From Sycobia sp. Sy_11 (Eukaryota; Arthropoda; Insecta; Hymenoptera; Epichrysomallidae), in the NCBI GenBank assembly GCA_018907035.1, contig JACCIC010000001.1, forward strand, positions 6,265,001 to 6,329,000: a DNA stretch of 64,000 nt, written 5' to 3'. The notes under the pieces are model-generated. The model saw only the letters and a program-made list of their open reading frames with translations. It was not told where the DNA came from and did not search any database. The position numbers were made by a program, and so were the translations under genes. This document shows, piece by piece, positions 26,548 through 39,105 of this stretch; position 1 is the first letter of the stretch, and each line of letters opens with the position of its first letter.

Positions 26548-27734
26548 TTAATTGCATAATACTATAGTGAATTTAGAAACTGCAATTTCCAGAAAAAATA
26601 TAGTCAATCCAATAGTCCAACCTGAAAATAAAAGATAAAAACTAATAATTATATTCTTTATATCTAAAATGTCTAAATCCTTGTCGCCTTTAATATTATG
26701 ATTAAAATAGTTCTTTGGTTTCATTATTAATTGCATTATCCCTGCTCCACTCATTCTCGAAAAAGCTACGTTGACTTTATACATAAGAGGAAAATCTTCT
26801 GAAGTTAGAAAGGACAGAGATCGTTCTGTTACAGTTTTTTTCGCTACATGTATCATAGATTTATTTTTTATCATAATATGTATATCTAAATCACTTGCTA
26901 AGCAGGTGAGTTGATGGCCCTTATAAAGAAGATTCAGACAACTTCGGCTAGATGAAACAGAAACATATTGTTTAAGAATTTGTGGATTCAAAATAAATTC
27001 CTTATATGAAGAGAGACCACTTAGTTTTCTATTGAACTTTAGTATATCAGATACTGAGTCTATGTTGCCACTAGTCGATGGTACAATGCTTATTGCACTG
27101 AAGAAACTCAGAATGGTGGCACCAATTGTAAAAGATGTAAATGAAAGCGTTATAAAAATTAACCTTCTTTGTAAGTTGAAACGTATTTTGGCAATTGGTT
27201 GATTAGCAATTAAACTAGTGACTACTAAAAATGTATCAGATAAAGACTGCCTTAATATAAATTTTAATATTAACAGAAATAAAAGGGCACCTAAAAACAT
27301 GTATGTTAATGTTCCCAATGAATAAGTAGAAAAGGCTATCCAAACTCTATTTGAGACCGTTTTTGGGGATATCATTTTTATTATAATATTGTAAATCGGA
27401 TATGGCTGATACTTCCAATAATCCCGTAGAAGTACACCAGATGACGTGATATCTGCAGTACCATTAATGATATCTGTGATTAGCCCATAAGGTTTAGTGA
27501 AATGTCCATATTTATCAAAGCCTCCTGTACGGTTAGTGAATTTGACTATATTAGTCGCATTCATAAATTTTAATGCAGAACTGAAAATTTGATACCCTCG
27601 GTCTTGATATCTTTCGTATGCATTTTTTGTTCCATTGCTAATTATCTTCTTAATATTAAATATTACATTTTTTAAAGGATATCCATAAAGATATTTCGCT
27701 TTGTCAAAATATAAACTTTTGCAGTAAGATGCGT
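26548..27734 (-). CDS. Ionotropic receptor exon 3 (channel and ligand-binding core)
   Basis: The exon opens after CTATAG at 27735-27740 and ends at the TAA at 26548-26550. In order it holds YLYGYPLKNVIF at the start of the S1 lobe and YGLITDIINGTADIT, matching the loop where family members begin the channel-linked lobe. A first hydrophobic helix follows (YMFLGALLFLLILKFIL), then the pore segment, then a second helix (RLIFITLSFTSFTIGATIL). The S2 lobe follows, and a third helix (IIISFYLLFSGWTIGLTIFF) lies near the C-terminus. The ATG at 27564 is internal: 170 bases upstream of it stay open and continue the family pattern. Confidence 0.85.
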
Positions 27735-30700
27735 CTATAGATCATAAAGAGATAATAAAAATACTGGAATTAATAGAATTTGTAAATATTAAAGATGGCT
27801 AATGTACTATTGATAGTAATAAGGTATATATATACAAGATCTGTTAAAAAATAATCGCAAATTTCGTGTTTTTTTCAATAACAATTTTTTATTGGGGAAT
27901 ATCTATTTTTCCCTTTAATTCTTATATACGTGCAGCAACGTTTTTTCCCGTCTTCAAATGACTTCAAAACATCTTTCTTGTAATTTCCACCTCCTAACTT
28001 ATTGCCATCTTAATTTCCTCTACATGGCTCTCTTCAGTTTCGATTAGTTACATGGAGGGGGGGGGCAGGTCTGGGGACTATGGTAGATGGTTCATCATAG
28101 CAGAAAAGGCATGTTTTTATATTTTCATAAATCCGGTGATTTCTGGTGGATTGCTTCGCATAAATTGGCCATAACTTTTAGGCACTATTCATTATTGACC
28201 GTACTATCCAATGTGAAGAACTCAAGAAGAAGAATGCAACAGAGCACTCACATCAAAAAAATAAAAAAGATGCTCACATTCGACTTCACAATTAACGCAC
28301 ATTCTTTGATTCGACCATTGTAAAAGTTTCATTGAGATAATTGAATTTTAGATTCCATTTTATAACCACAAACCGATGATTAAATTTTTTTATGTTCTGG
28401 AACAAATCTGAGTGATTGCAGACAGAGTCTAACGGCTTCTTAGCAATGTTAATATGTTGCTGTTTTTGGTCCGAATTGAACAATATTTATATGAATTTCG
28501 CGATTCCTCGTCTGATGCCCAAATCATTAGTAAAATGTCAATGGCATGAGCGGATAGGTGTTTTTAGCTCCTAAGTAACTTGTCGAAATGTGATTCGACG
28601 ATTCGCCAATTCTATTTGCTTCACTACATGCTTTCGTCTGTTATTGACGTGCATGGATACCCGACACGCTTTTCATCGTTTACATCTTTTCGGTCCTCTG
28701 AGAACATCTTGTACCACTGATAGATTTTGTTGCTATCCCAGGTAGAATCACTATATATTACCGTCAACATTCGGAGTGCATGCGCGAATTTTATTTCATT
28801 TGTCACTCAAAATTTTATAAAAATTTCTAATCCAATTTTTCTAATAGATAAATCCATTGTCGAGTCGAAACACGTTCAGCAAAATAGTCCAAAATTAAAC
28901 GATTATCCAAAATTAAATAATTATCCAAAATTTATGAGAGGAATGAGTATTAATATAATGATATAAGTATGTCGAAATTCAAATATACGTAACCCGTCGA
29001 AATCGAAATTCGCGATACTTTTTGAACAGACCTCGTATGAATAATGTGTATTTGAACTACCAACGCTTATTATTAATACAGTAAATTCATAGTTTTTTAG
29101 TTATAAAAGATTTTGATAAATAGATTAAAAGATAAATAGAATTTGAAAAAAGTCTTCTTGCTGTTATTAAGTACAATATATATTTGCACCATTTAATTCA
29201 TACTATATTAATCGATCACTATTTGTTAAAAACAAAAAGTATCTGAAATACTTCCTCTTTAGCTCAAGCTAATTTGATAACGTCTAAGTAATGAATCATT
29301 TTAGGATAAATGTAATTCAATGTATTTATGCAATATAATTATCTATATATATAGTATAACTTCGTTAAATAATTTCAATTAAAAGTCTCATATATATATA
29401 CCTACCAAAATTTTTCGTGAAATTTTCCACATCTTGAATTCGATATTCAAATAAAGTCCAATACATATTGGATGATAAATTCTGTTCAATATTTTTCCAC
29501 AAATTTGGAGCTAAATATGAATAAGGGTTAAATGCATAAAAAGATAGTTGCTTTCTTGATAGTTGGCAAAGGTATATTGCAGAAAGAATTTTAAAAGCCC
29601 AAACAGTATTCAGTACTGTGTGTGCTAATGTACATCCTGTTTCTGAATTCGTATTAAATATCAAATATGAAGCTTCATGATTCCACCAAATTGAATTCCG
29701 TAAGTCTTCTAAAAGTAAATTTAAATTGCTGTTATAAGACAAGTCGATGACAAATTCTATCGCAGGAATAGTTTTTCTGCTGAAGTATGTTTCATTTATT
29801 ACATATACTCTTCGAAATCGTTTGTTATCTTTTAAAACTGCACTATTCCTTGTTTTGAATAAATATATTGGTTTCAGTAGCGAAAATAGCAGAGTTAAGG
29901 TATTATCATTAATGACGTTGTTGTTATTGTCGCTTATAACTACAGACCTTTCTTTTGAGGAAAAGCATTTATTAATAACTGATTCCTTAAAAAAAAAAAA
30001 TTATTTAGTGTTGATATGTATAATACCATTCTTTATGAAAATAATTTTGATTATTTCGATATTACAATTTATTATTGAAATAAACTTGATATGAAACATT
30101 CAAATCGAGATTGAGACTATTAAAAAAGCAGAAATTAAAAATTGTAGACAGTTAAATATAATCAGATCAAATCTGTTAAAGTCTGTCTTAAAATCTAAAA
30201 ATATTATCAATTTTTATTGAAAAAGCCAATTCAAGATTAATAATGGTATTTTTTCATCTTATTTCGAAATTGAATAAAATACCAGGACAATAATGAAATT
30301 ATATATTTTATGCAGCACGGTATAAATAACAGCACTCGGATAGCTGTATAAATAATTACATACCTATAATTTTTTTAAATAAAATTAGGAATGATTTATA
30401 TTTACTTTACTTTTAAAATAATACTTGCTTTTAGAATAATATTTACTTTTAAAATAATATCAATAGCACTCACTCAAAACTTATGTAAGATTAAGACCAG
30501 AAAACACCATGATACTTTTCAATGTCAACACAATATTTGAAGTGAATATAGAATTATCTTGACAACGGTAAGCCCTAGAAAGTAATGTGTTCATTCGAGG
30601 ATATGTATTGATATTACTTACAAGTACTCCAGTAATAATCTCCTTTGTTGGTAGAAAGTAGATTTGTTTTGCATGAATCGAATACGAAATAAATTGATTT

Positions 30701-30744
30701 AGTACACACATGTAAAAGACATAAGTTTGTAATGTTTTATTCAT
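26548..30744 (-). CDS. Divergent ionotropic receptor (IR), three exons
   Basis: This is a member of the insect ionotropic receptor family, variant ionotropic glutamate receptors that form ligand-gated cation channels in chemosensory neurons. The model is exon 1 30744-30508, exon 2 29985-29406 and exon 3 27734-26548, about 667 residues, a usual IR length. Phases agree: exon 2 ends after the first base of a codon (G, before a GTAGGT donor), and exon 3 opens with the other two (AC, after CTATAG). Exon 1 gives a signal peptide. Exon 2 covers the extracellular amino-terminal region. Exon 3 gives the split ligand-binding domain, three membrane helices and the pore region. No in-frame stop is seen, so the gene looks intact. 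It is too divergent to match a conserved antennal IR such as IR8a, IR25a or IR76b. The exon 1 donor is the least certain part of the model. Confidence 0.82.
27835..29035 (-). mobile_element. Dead mariner element inside the receptor intron
   Basis: This element of about 1.2 kb has inverted termini of about 30 bp. The left reads CAAGATCTGTTAAAAAATAA from 27835; the right, in reverse complement, reads CGAGGTCTGTTCAAAAAGTA ending at 29035. Each end is flanked by TA. The length is close to a complete mariner. It lies wholly within intron 2 of the ionotropic receptor gene and in the same orientation as it. Confidence 0.88.
28090..28806 (-). pseudogene. Mariner transposase relic
   Basis: Minus-strand pieces of a mariner transposase lie in order across frames. 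An N-terminal helix-turn-helix piece at 28806-28624 has MLTVIYSDST, YQWYKMFSEDRKDVNDE and a following GYPCTSITDE. A linker piece at 28483-28292 has HINIAKKPLDSV. A broken catalytic-core piece at about 28280-28090 has LCEAIHQKSPDL. Stops and frame changes interrupt it at least three times, and the catalytic aspartates were not found in frame. It is inactive. Confidence 0.85.
29406..29985 (-). CDS. Ionotropic receptor exon 2 (amino-terminal region)
   Basis: The exon is preceded on the minus strand by a long T run and TAAG, and followed by the donor GTAGGT. It is open for 193 codons and one base. It contains VVISDNNNVINDNTL, then LEDLRNSIWWNHEASYLIF and AFNPYSYLAPNLW. The last is the Asn-Pro-Tyr with Pro-x-x-Trp pattern common in divergent insect IR amino-terminal regions. 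It starts well upstream of the first TTG or ATG, because the frame is continuous to the acceptor. Confidence 0.75.
30508..30744 (-). CDS. Ionotropic receptor exon 1 (signal peptide)
   Basis: The exon starts with ATG at 30744 and encodes MNKTLQTYVFYMCVLNQF followed by ISYSIHA, a plausible signal peptide. About 55 further residues follow, including NTLLSRAYRCQDNSIF. The frame hits a TAA at 30481. A GTG donor after codon 79 (30508) gives phase 0, which fits the start of exon 2. A GTGAGT further on would include the stop and is therefore less likely. Confidence 0.5.
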
Positions 30745-32432
30745 TCTGCAGAAAGTTTCTGATCCATGTTTCTTCTTGAATATTGATTTATTTGTTAATT
30801 TTTTATTTTATGGGATTAAAAGTGCTTCTATACAAAGCATAGTATAAACAATACGAGCTACCTCGCTCTCCACATGTAATTCAACAATTAAGTTATTGTT
30901 TAACGAAGGAATACTATAATATATTAAAAAACTCGAATCAATATTAAAAAATATGAGTCTAGGTCAGCTGTCTTGACACCTTGACAACACTTGTAATTAT
31001 TGATTACAATCGACGACAAATTCACATGTAATCACCACTGGATGCATAATATATTGAATTTTAAACCTTTAATTGATTGGATTACTTTAAAATACATAAG
31101 CATATCGGTTACCTTGTAAATAAAAGTAAGGAGATACATTAAATCAATAAGAAATAAATATGAACATAAATACTTTATTAAGAATATAAGTGTATAACTA
31201 AATAATTCTTACACCACTATTTATTCGGTGAAAATATGTGAAATACGTATAAACATATTGGATCATCTCAAAAATTAAAAATAATATAGACTTATAAAAA
31301 TATTATAGAGAAATGGAAATATATCTATGGCTGATTTACTTTAATTGTGGAATTTATATATGAGAACCATTCGATATCAACATTAACAGTGATCGTAAAA
31401 TAAATAAACAGTTTTATAACTCAGTTTAACAGATATTTTCATTACCAATTATTTTAAATTTTTTACATTTTTCAGTACATATTGCTATCTTATTAGTAGG
31501 CTAATTTTATGGAGTTTTGTATTTTTTGCCAATGAGAAAATTCATGTCGAATTTATTTAGTTATTTATATTTAACAATATTAAATTCGTTCCACATATAC
31601 AGATTATATATATATATATGTATACTGTAAATATTTATAACTTACCATCATACAATCAATGCCATCTTCTTTGAGCACTCATTAGTTTCATCTGGAAACG
31701 CGTCTTTTTCAAGTAGCAGATTTATATATTTTTTAAACCATTTTCTAAAGCTTGCTGAAAACTATGCACAATCTAAATATTTATTTGCCACAAGAGCTAT
31801 CCGATGGCTCGATATCAGATTGAGTAATTCATCTCTAGTAGTATTGAACTAGATAGCATCTCGGAGCAGCTCTTGTTTCAAATTTTATTAATCACTTTCA
31901 CTAATTAAATAAGTTTTAATAAACTTTTGTAACGTGCTGATGATCTATAGCTTTAGTACCCCCCTCCCTTTGAACACCATTGGACTTGAATGGCGTCCTT
32001 CACAAAATTAATGCTGATATGGACTGGTCATCTGTGACTTACACGAGCGATCTTATTTTGCTAACTTTGACATTGGAGGTTTTTGCCACGAATGAAACTA
32101 GATATCTAAACTATTTGTTTGTTGCAGCGGCTACTTGAATACCTAAATATATGTCCCATAGCAGTCCTCAAGCTTTCCTTAATGTCCTTACTTGCAGGAC
32201 AAAGGCATCGCGTCAAAAATTTACATTTTACTTCTCCGATTTTATTAATCTTCTTTCCAAAATCAACTTTAAATTCTCTTGCCTGAAAAAGAAGAACGAC
32301 TCACGGTGCGTGACTTATGAATTAGATATGGTCGCTGCTACCTTCTGCGTAGTTTCATTTATTCAAATTCAATATTATATTTAAAATTCTCTTTAATAGT
32401 TGTATATATATATCTTTTATATTATATTTAAT

Positions 32433-32481
<49 letters not shown>

Positions 32482-32981
32482 CTTTTTAGAGCTTTTAATA
32501 ATTATTATTAAAATATATTGCTATTGAATATTGCTATTCTATAATAGGCCTGACAAGGCGTACAGCGGAGTTTGTTACATTACTTAAATAAATTGAATTG
32601 AATACCCGAAACAGTAAAACTTGGATGAATAAATGAAGAAGCTTTTAGTTTAATTAATGAACAAAGTGTATATGCAATATTAAAATAGTTTATTATACTC
32701 GCTGTAACAAACGAGGATTGGATTTGGAATTTAAGGTGTGCAAGCAAGAAGCTTTGAAAATATAAAGTTAATAAAGCACAGTAAATGTTATTTAATAAAA
32801 TAGTCAAGACGTTGTGCATACACATTACAAGCTGCGACCAAAAGAAGTTCACTTGCGTATTAAATACTTACTTTATATATATTTTATGTATATTACGGCA
32901 ATCGCCCCAATGACGGGGCATTTGGCTTCACGGTCCTTCGACAAATCGCGTCGAAATTATATAGCTTAGAGAACCTCAGAA

Positions 32982-33035
<54 letters not shown>

Positions 33036-33406
33036 GTTGAAGTTTATAACCTTGACGTCTACGAGATTAAAATAATTTTTCGTGTAGGTCTGTATTCATA
33101 ACAAATAGCCACGAACCTCGGAAAACCCGGGCATGTGCCTATGGCTACCATGGGAAATCCATGCACAATTTGAGGTAGGTTGTTGGAAGCCTTTTATTGC
33201 TCTAGGCCTGTCGTTATTTATATTAATAACTAAATATGAATATTAATATAAGTTATTGTAATAAAATTATTAAACGATTTAAAATAAGATTAAAAATAAT
33301 GGTAAATGCAAATCATATTACAAATTTAATATAAAAGGATAGTAAAATGTAATATAAAATGTGGGTTCGAAGGTATACTTGAGAAAGATGATGGTGAGCG
33401 AGGGAT

Positions 33407-33439
<33 letters not shown>

Positions 33440-36400
33440 TAAGTAAGTGAGAACACAAATTGCTGAGAGTAAGCAGGTTGAAACCTGCCTCAGCGGCAGT
33501 AAGATAGTGAAGTTGCCGATCTGGAAAAACATAGGGACAGTTTGGGTTCGATTGTAATGGAAAGGAGGGCAAGGTAATGCCCGCATTCGGAGCTAAAGAG
33601 AGAAGGACAGCAAGAACTACCGGGAGTATCGTGCGGCATGCGAAGAAGGAAGGATGAATGAGTGTATTGATTCTTCACCTATGTCTATCTTCCATTTTCA
33701 CATAAAACAATATTAAAATGTAATATAATATATGATTCAAATTAATCTAATAATAATAATATTAAAATAATAATAAAGGCTACGAAATAAATATAAAAGT
33801 TGTGCGATATTTGTTGCTTAAAAATAATAATCTTCTTATTTTTGCACTCGTCCAAGGTTATATATAAACCTGGGAAAAGGGAAAACTGCTAAAAACCATT
33901 CGGAAAAAAACTCAAGGAGGAAACATTTTCCAAAAGTAAGAATTTACCATTTTCATTCTGTTCAAATATTTTAATATTGTGTTTTATACATATTTTACAT
34001 TTATTATTTCTTTAGAACAAAATAATAATAAATAAATTTTATTCATTATAACGGTAAATAATGTCCATTTCGCTGAAATTCGTTTTTGCGCTTTTTTTCT
34101 CTCAAAACTTAATTAATAATTTCATATTTCTTTTTTAATATTTATTATATATTTATGTTTTATTATATGTATTCAATTAATCATCGGATCCGCCTGTATC
34201 ACTCGTCCTTAAACAATGAAGCTATTTTATATTAAAATTTAGGACTCAACGTCAACAGTAATAAAAATATTTTAAAATAAAAAAAGGACATAAAATGCAC
34301 AAAATCTGTGGAAACTTAAATTGCGATAGTTATTTCAATTGGAAAAGTAAACAGAAGGGTAAAACTGTAAAAAAAACATTATGGATGGAAATTGACAAAT
34401 AATACGCAGCTAAATAGAGTAAAGTTATATTTTAATCAAAAAGTGCTGTTAATAAAAACATTAATAGTTCGTTTTCGAATTTTATTTATGGCTTGAAGTA
34501 TAAGAAGTAAGCACCTAAAGCAGTTCAGGTAAAGAGGAGAGATGGAAACTCAAGGTTAAACGTAATTTTAGTTAATTAATTAAAAAATAGTTTACTGTTT
34601 TTTAATATGAAAGTCACACAGTTCTTTAATTTCAAAATTAAAAACATTCAATTTAGTAGTTGAAAATTCTTACGAGTTCTAAATTACGAAAGATTTCGAA
34701 ATTCGTATTTTTATAAATTCTATCAATCTGTACTTTGAAACTAATTTCGATTGTCATATGAATTAATACAAATTCGTTCATTAAAAGCAAAATATTTAAT
34801 TTTTGGACATTTAAAATGTACTAAAGTCAGTCGTAAAATGAAAAGGCATTAACGAATATCAATACAAGAATCAGAGATAAAAAGAATGGCAAAAATCCCT
34901 GGGATCATTATCACCATCGGAAAAATGCTCTTGCATGTTTCATCTCCCCTTTTACCTCTCCACAATCATTTCCACAGCAGCCTGGACAGACGCGCGCATT
35001 ATTAATATTGATATTATAGAATGCTTAATCTTCTCATTCATAATACTCGCGCAATGTTCGCGCATGCGTATATCAGCTCTGGATGGTTATTATTCGACCG
35101 CCGTCGCTGCAAAATTTAGGGGTTCGGCGCGCAGGCGTATAAGAATATTCCGGCTATAAAATATTCAATGCGATCCCCGTGTACGGGGCGGGGAAGTTTT
35201 TAAGGCTTAAAAGCCTGCTTCGGCATATTTGCGCGAACGAAGGCGACAGTTAGCTTATTTCCACTACAAGTCTATTTTAAAACGAAAAGTACACAGCATG
35301 TAATCGAACGTTCGAGCTGAATTATTTTAAATGTTTAGCGCTTAGCGAACTGCACCGCGATATTTTAAGAGTCTTTTAAGTTTATATGCCGAACTCGTCA
35401 AGATCGAGGAGAATAATTTAGAGGCAAAAATTCAGTTCTGAAATTTGTGCCACGCGCACTTTTCCTGACATTATCGTTTTGCATAATTTAGAAATATACG
35501 AGCCATTGTACGTGAAGTATCATACCTGAAATATGCATCATATGGTAATAAAATCGCTTAAATAAACTTATTTATTTTTTTATCTATATAATGCCCAGAC
35601 GTTACCTGCAGCCGACAAAAAATGCGATGTATATTTTATTGGACCAAAGATAGAGATTAAAGTTCAGGACGATAAAATGAAGTGCACAATGTCTGGTGAA
35701 AAGCATAGATTAGAAGATAACGAAAAATAATTACAGTATTTCCTATAGATGATTATTTATCACGGTATTCACGTGAAACATGAATTCAAATATAATATTT
35801 TTGTCGAGCAGATGAATAAGTAAATTTAACGATTTTCACGAGTCGCAGAATTTTTTAATTTTATACTTTTGAATGGTTTGGCTCTTGAAGGTTCTATTTA
35901 ACAATTTAAAGTCGACATAAAATGTAAATGCCAAAACGAAGGTCACTATTGAATACTTAAGGAAAATCTTTAAACACAATCTTCACCGAAAATTTTAAAT
36001 TTCTTATATTGTATTTATTGAAAGTTTTCAGATTTTGAGAAACATTGCATTGTATGCGAATTTTTTATTGAGAAAACTGCGAGTTTGATTTATGATATAA
36101 ATAATACCATTGCATAGAATAAATAATTATCGAAACGATGATGGGATATTCTTTCTTGAATAAACGTATAATCTCAGCTAGTGATAAAAAAGCTGCGAAT
36201 TCCATAATGCGCATGATCGATAACCATTCAAAGTTTACTATAAATCAAATGAATAAAGAAAAGTCCTGATATATTTAACGTATATGTTAATTTTTTGAGT
36301 ATAGTAAAACCGAACGAATTAATCACTGTTTATCCAAATTAATCCTGTTCATAAAATCGAGCGACTGTTTTTCCATTCGCGTGGATGCTCCACATTTGCA

Positions 36401-36843
36401 GCACTTTGAAAATTAGCATACGTTGATAAAGCTTGCTGCTTCTTTGCACAGCGCACTGTACCGTATTAATACGAGCTTCTCATTCAAACTTTCTTCAATC
36501 AGCATCTCCCCACTCGGTACTTGTTTTTTTGTGCGTTACCTCTGTACACATTCGTCGATCCTTCGTCGTCGTACATCCTTTAGCTTCTTGTACCTCCAGT
36601 CCTTTTCCCTTCGTGAATATCAGACATCTCTATGGTGATAACTTACATCAAGAAAATCCAAGATCCAACAAATCAAGAAAAGTTATTTTCAGTGATCACC
36701 CTTTATAGCCTTGTGTCATCGTAATGGCATAACTATGTTGTCCAGTATCCGTTTAATTATTAATAGCTTATGGCTTTTGGAAGAGAAAAAATGCACCCCC
36801 AATCATCCTTAGCCATCATGATATCTTCCGTTTTCTCTGCTAT
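30745..36843. other. AT-rich intergenic tract
   Basis: No gene could be supported. (TA)n arrays lie at 32437-32479 and 32982-33034, and a (GA)n plus poly-G tract lies near 33410-33440. A short hairpin lies at 31790-31876. GC-richer non-coding DNA lies at 34.97-35.25 kb. The open frames (for example 32151-32384 plus, 32580-32852 minus, 36433-36708 plus) show no motifs and have no splice context that I trust. Confidence 0.5.
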
Positions 36844-36899
36844 TTACGAGGTCAGACAATAATTAATGCGACCGAAACCGCGACAAAAACTTATGAAAA

Positions 36900-37470
36900 A
36901 GTGATTAAAGTGTATGGTAGTGATTATCGGAGTCATAGTCAGGTGCTTCGGTGACATGCCGATTTTAAAAAAGGCCGTGAGAACGTCAAAGACACGGCGC
37001 AAAAGAATGAGAAAGTCCAAAGTTAAAAACAGGTTTATTTGCTTCTCTGACAGCAAAGGGGTGGCTTACAAAGAGTTACTTGTACCACCTGGATAAACCG
37101 TAAATCAAGTATTCTAACGCAATGTACTCGAAAAATTAGGAAAAAGGGTGCTCAGAGTGCGTCTGGGCTCTAAACTTGAGTTCTGTATCACGGCAATACT
37201 CCCTGTCATAGTGTGTTCAGTGACCGCAGCCGCTCTATTCACCGGGCATGTCACTCTGCGACTTTTTACTGTTTCCCCATTTCAAAAAATTCATCAAAGG
37301 TCAACATTTTTACTCCGTTCAAGACATCCAAGAATCTGTCACGAGGGTACTCAAAGAGGTCTCACAAGAAGTGTTTCAGAATTGTTACGAAAACTGGAAA
37401 GCTCGCTGGAATAAATGTATAGATGCGAGCTCGGACTACTTTGAAGCGGATCGCAGCGACGTACCTTAAA
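36900..37470 (+). pseudogene. Mariner transposase relic, second lineage
   Basis: Plus-strand fragments of a mariner transposase catalytic domain. At 36914-37096 the frame reads MRKSKVKNRFICFSDSKGVA and then LVPPG, where it meets a TAA; a second stop follows a few codons on, after TVNQVF. Around 37180 a piece reads VLYHGNTPCHSVFS, where relatives have HHDNAP, so the second catalytic Asp is Gly. From 37248 another frame gives CDFLLFPHFKKFIKG, then NCYENWKARWNKCI and DYFEAD, ending at 37469. No terminal repeats were found. The DFLLFP type differs from the copy at 9.3 kb, so this is a separate lineage. Confidence 0.82.
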
Positions 37471-37539
37471 ACTTTATTTGATATTTGAATATTGTCGCGT
37501 TACTTAAATGTCTGACCTCGTTTGTAAAATGATTTCAAT

Positions 37540-37586
<47 letters not shown>

Positions 37587-38313
37587 CGATGTCTATAACA
37601 ATAATAATGCTTTATTAAAATCTCGTATTTAATACAAAACTAAAATTTTCTTTCATTAGTTATTTATACTGGTGATTCACAAGAGATTTACAATTAAGTT
37701 TATGTTTAATACTTAAAACTTTTTAATCACAGCGTATCAGTAATTATTAAACGCTTATCATGTTCCATATTTTCAAAAACAAAACATGTTTTTACATGAT
37801 TTTCAATTGACCCACATAAATATAAATATTTTCTTTTGAAAATTTTTAACATATCGTTCCTCATATAAAATTTATTAATAAAAAATATATTTATTTTAAA
37901 CAATTTTGGTTGATAACTTGTTTTTTACTTAATTTAATTTAATTAAATTTATACTTAATTTAAAAAAACCTCGTAAAATTTAAATTATTGTATTAATTTA
38001 AATAAATTGATAAATTTTTTGATTGACCGTCAACATTCATTTTATTTTTGTACTTTCTTGGAAAATTCATGTATGAATTAAAATATAATGGAAAACATTT
38101 AAACTAATCTTAAATATATTATAATTGTTATTTTTTGACATTATGAAAATACAATTTTTAAGATGACTAATGTAAATTAATTTTGTATCCAGCTTGTTCT
38201 GTTACTTCATTTGTAAACAAAAGCATGGATAGAAGATAGACATAGATAGAAGTTTAAAGCATGTGTAAAAACCCATATAAAAAGTTTTATAACTCCGAAA
38301 TAAGTTGCATCAC
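37471..38313. other. AT-rich spacer
   Basis: Very AT-rich sequence with a (CT)n array at 37544-37584. No coding signal was seen. Confidence 0.6.
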
Positions 38314-38458
38314 GGCATACAGATGGCGCCACTACTTCGAACCACGATGGTAATTCTTTTTTGCACACTACCAATCCCTGTTTTACCACTTTACGTATCG
38401 ACGGATGCAAAACTCTATTACCATCGTGCTTTGAAGTGGCTCTGCCATCTGTATGTCG
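38314..38458. repeat. Inverted repeat (hairpin), possible MITE
   Basis: The left arm 38314-38354 (GCATACAGATGG ... CACGATGGTAAT) and right arm 38417-38458 (ATTACCATCGTG ... CCATCTGTATG) are inverted copies over about 41 bp with a few mismatches. The pairing extends inward through TTTTGCA and TGCAAAA. The GC content is far above that of the flanks. It could be a miniature transposon or a transcribed hairpin; frames across it on both strands are mirror images of the palindrome. Confidence 0.65.
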
Positions 38459-38520
38459 GGGTAGTAACTGGCTTCGGCGTTGTGACATTTATTTTATTAT
38501 ATGTTCTTTTTACGCTTCTC

Positions 38521-38580
<60 letters not shown>

Positions 38581-38828
38581 TTGCGAATAATTATAATGCT
38601 AAAGTTCCTATCCCAAGAAAAAAAAACTATATTCTACAATTACAATTCCTGAATTCGCCAACGATATTTTTACATTTATATATTGTAAAACATTATCAAA
38701 AAAATAATAACTTTTGAGAATTGAACTATTTTTCAAAATAGTTTTAAAGAAAAATGCTGCATATAGACATGTAAGATACCGACAGAAATAGACTGACTTT
38801 AGCTGCAAACCACTTGAAGATAAATATA
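38459..38828. other. AT-rich spacer with (TA)n
   Basis: Contains a (TA)n array at 38523-38577. No gene was seen. It separates the hairpin from the inverted-terminus interval that starts at 38829. Confidence 0.6.
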
Positions 38829-39045
38829 CCCAGATAGCAGCGTATGCCAGGCATGATCATGCACGACATCTGATGCGTATTCATTCGTAATCTGCGCGTA
38901 TATTGCGAGATTTGTTCTACTGCGCAAGATTGCGCGTAATATGAATGTACGTGTTTGCGCAAAATCTGGAGCAAAAGAATGGACTTATTGCCAGCTATGT
39001 GCGAGATCAAATTTTTAATATACTAAAAATATTTTTAGGTTATAA

Positions 39046-39105
<60 letters not shown>

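Noticed and set aside
31790..31876. Short hairpin of pre-miRNA size
   Set aside because: Only about 14 pairs near the base; the rest of the arms do not pair well, so a miRNA is not supported.
36433..36708. Plus-strand frame of 91 codons ahead of the third mariner relic
   Set aside because: No transposase or other motif; overlaps another frame of similar length in the same DNA.
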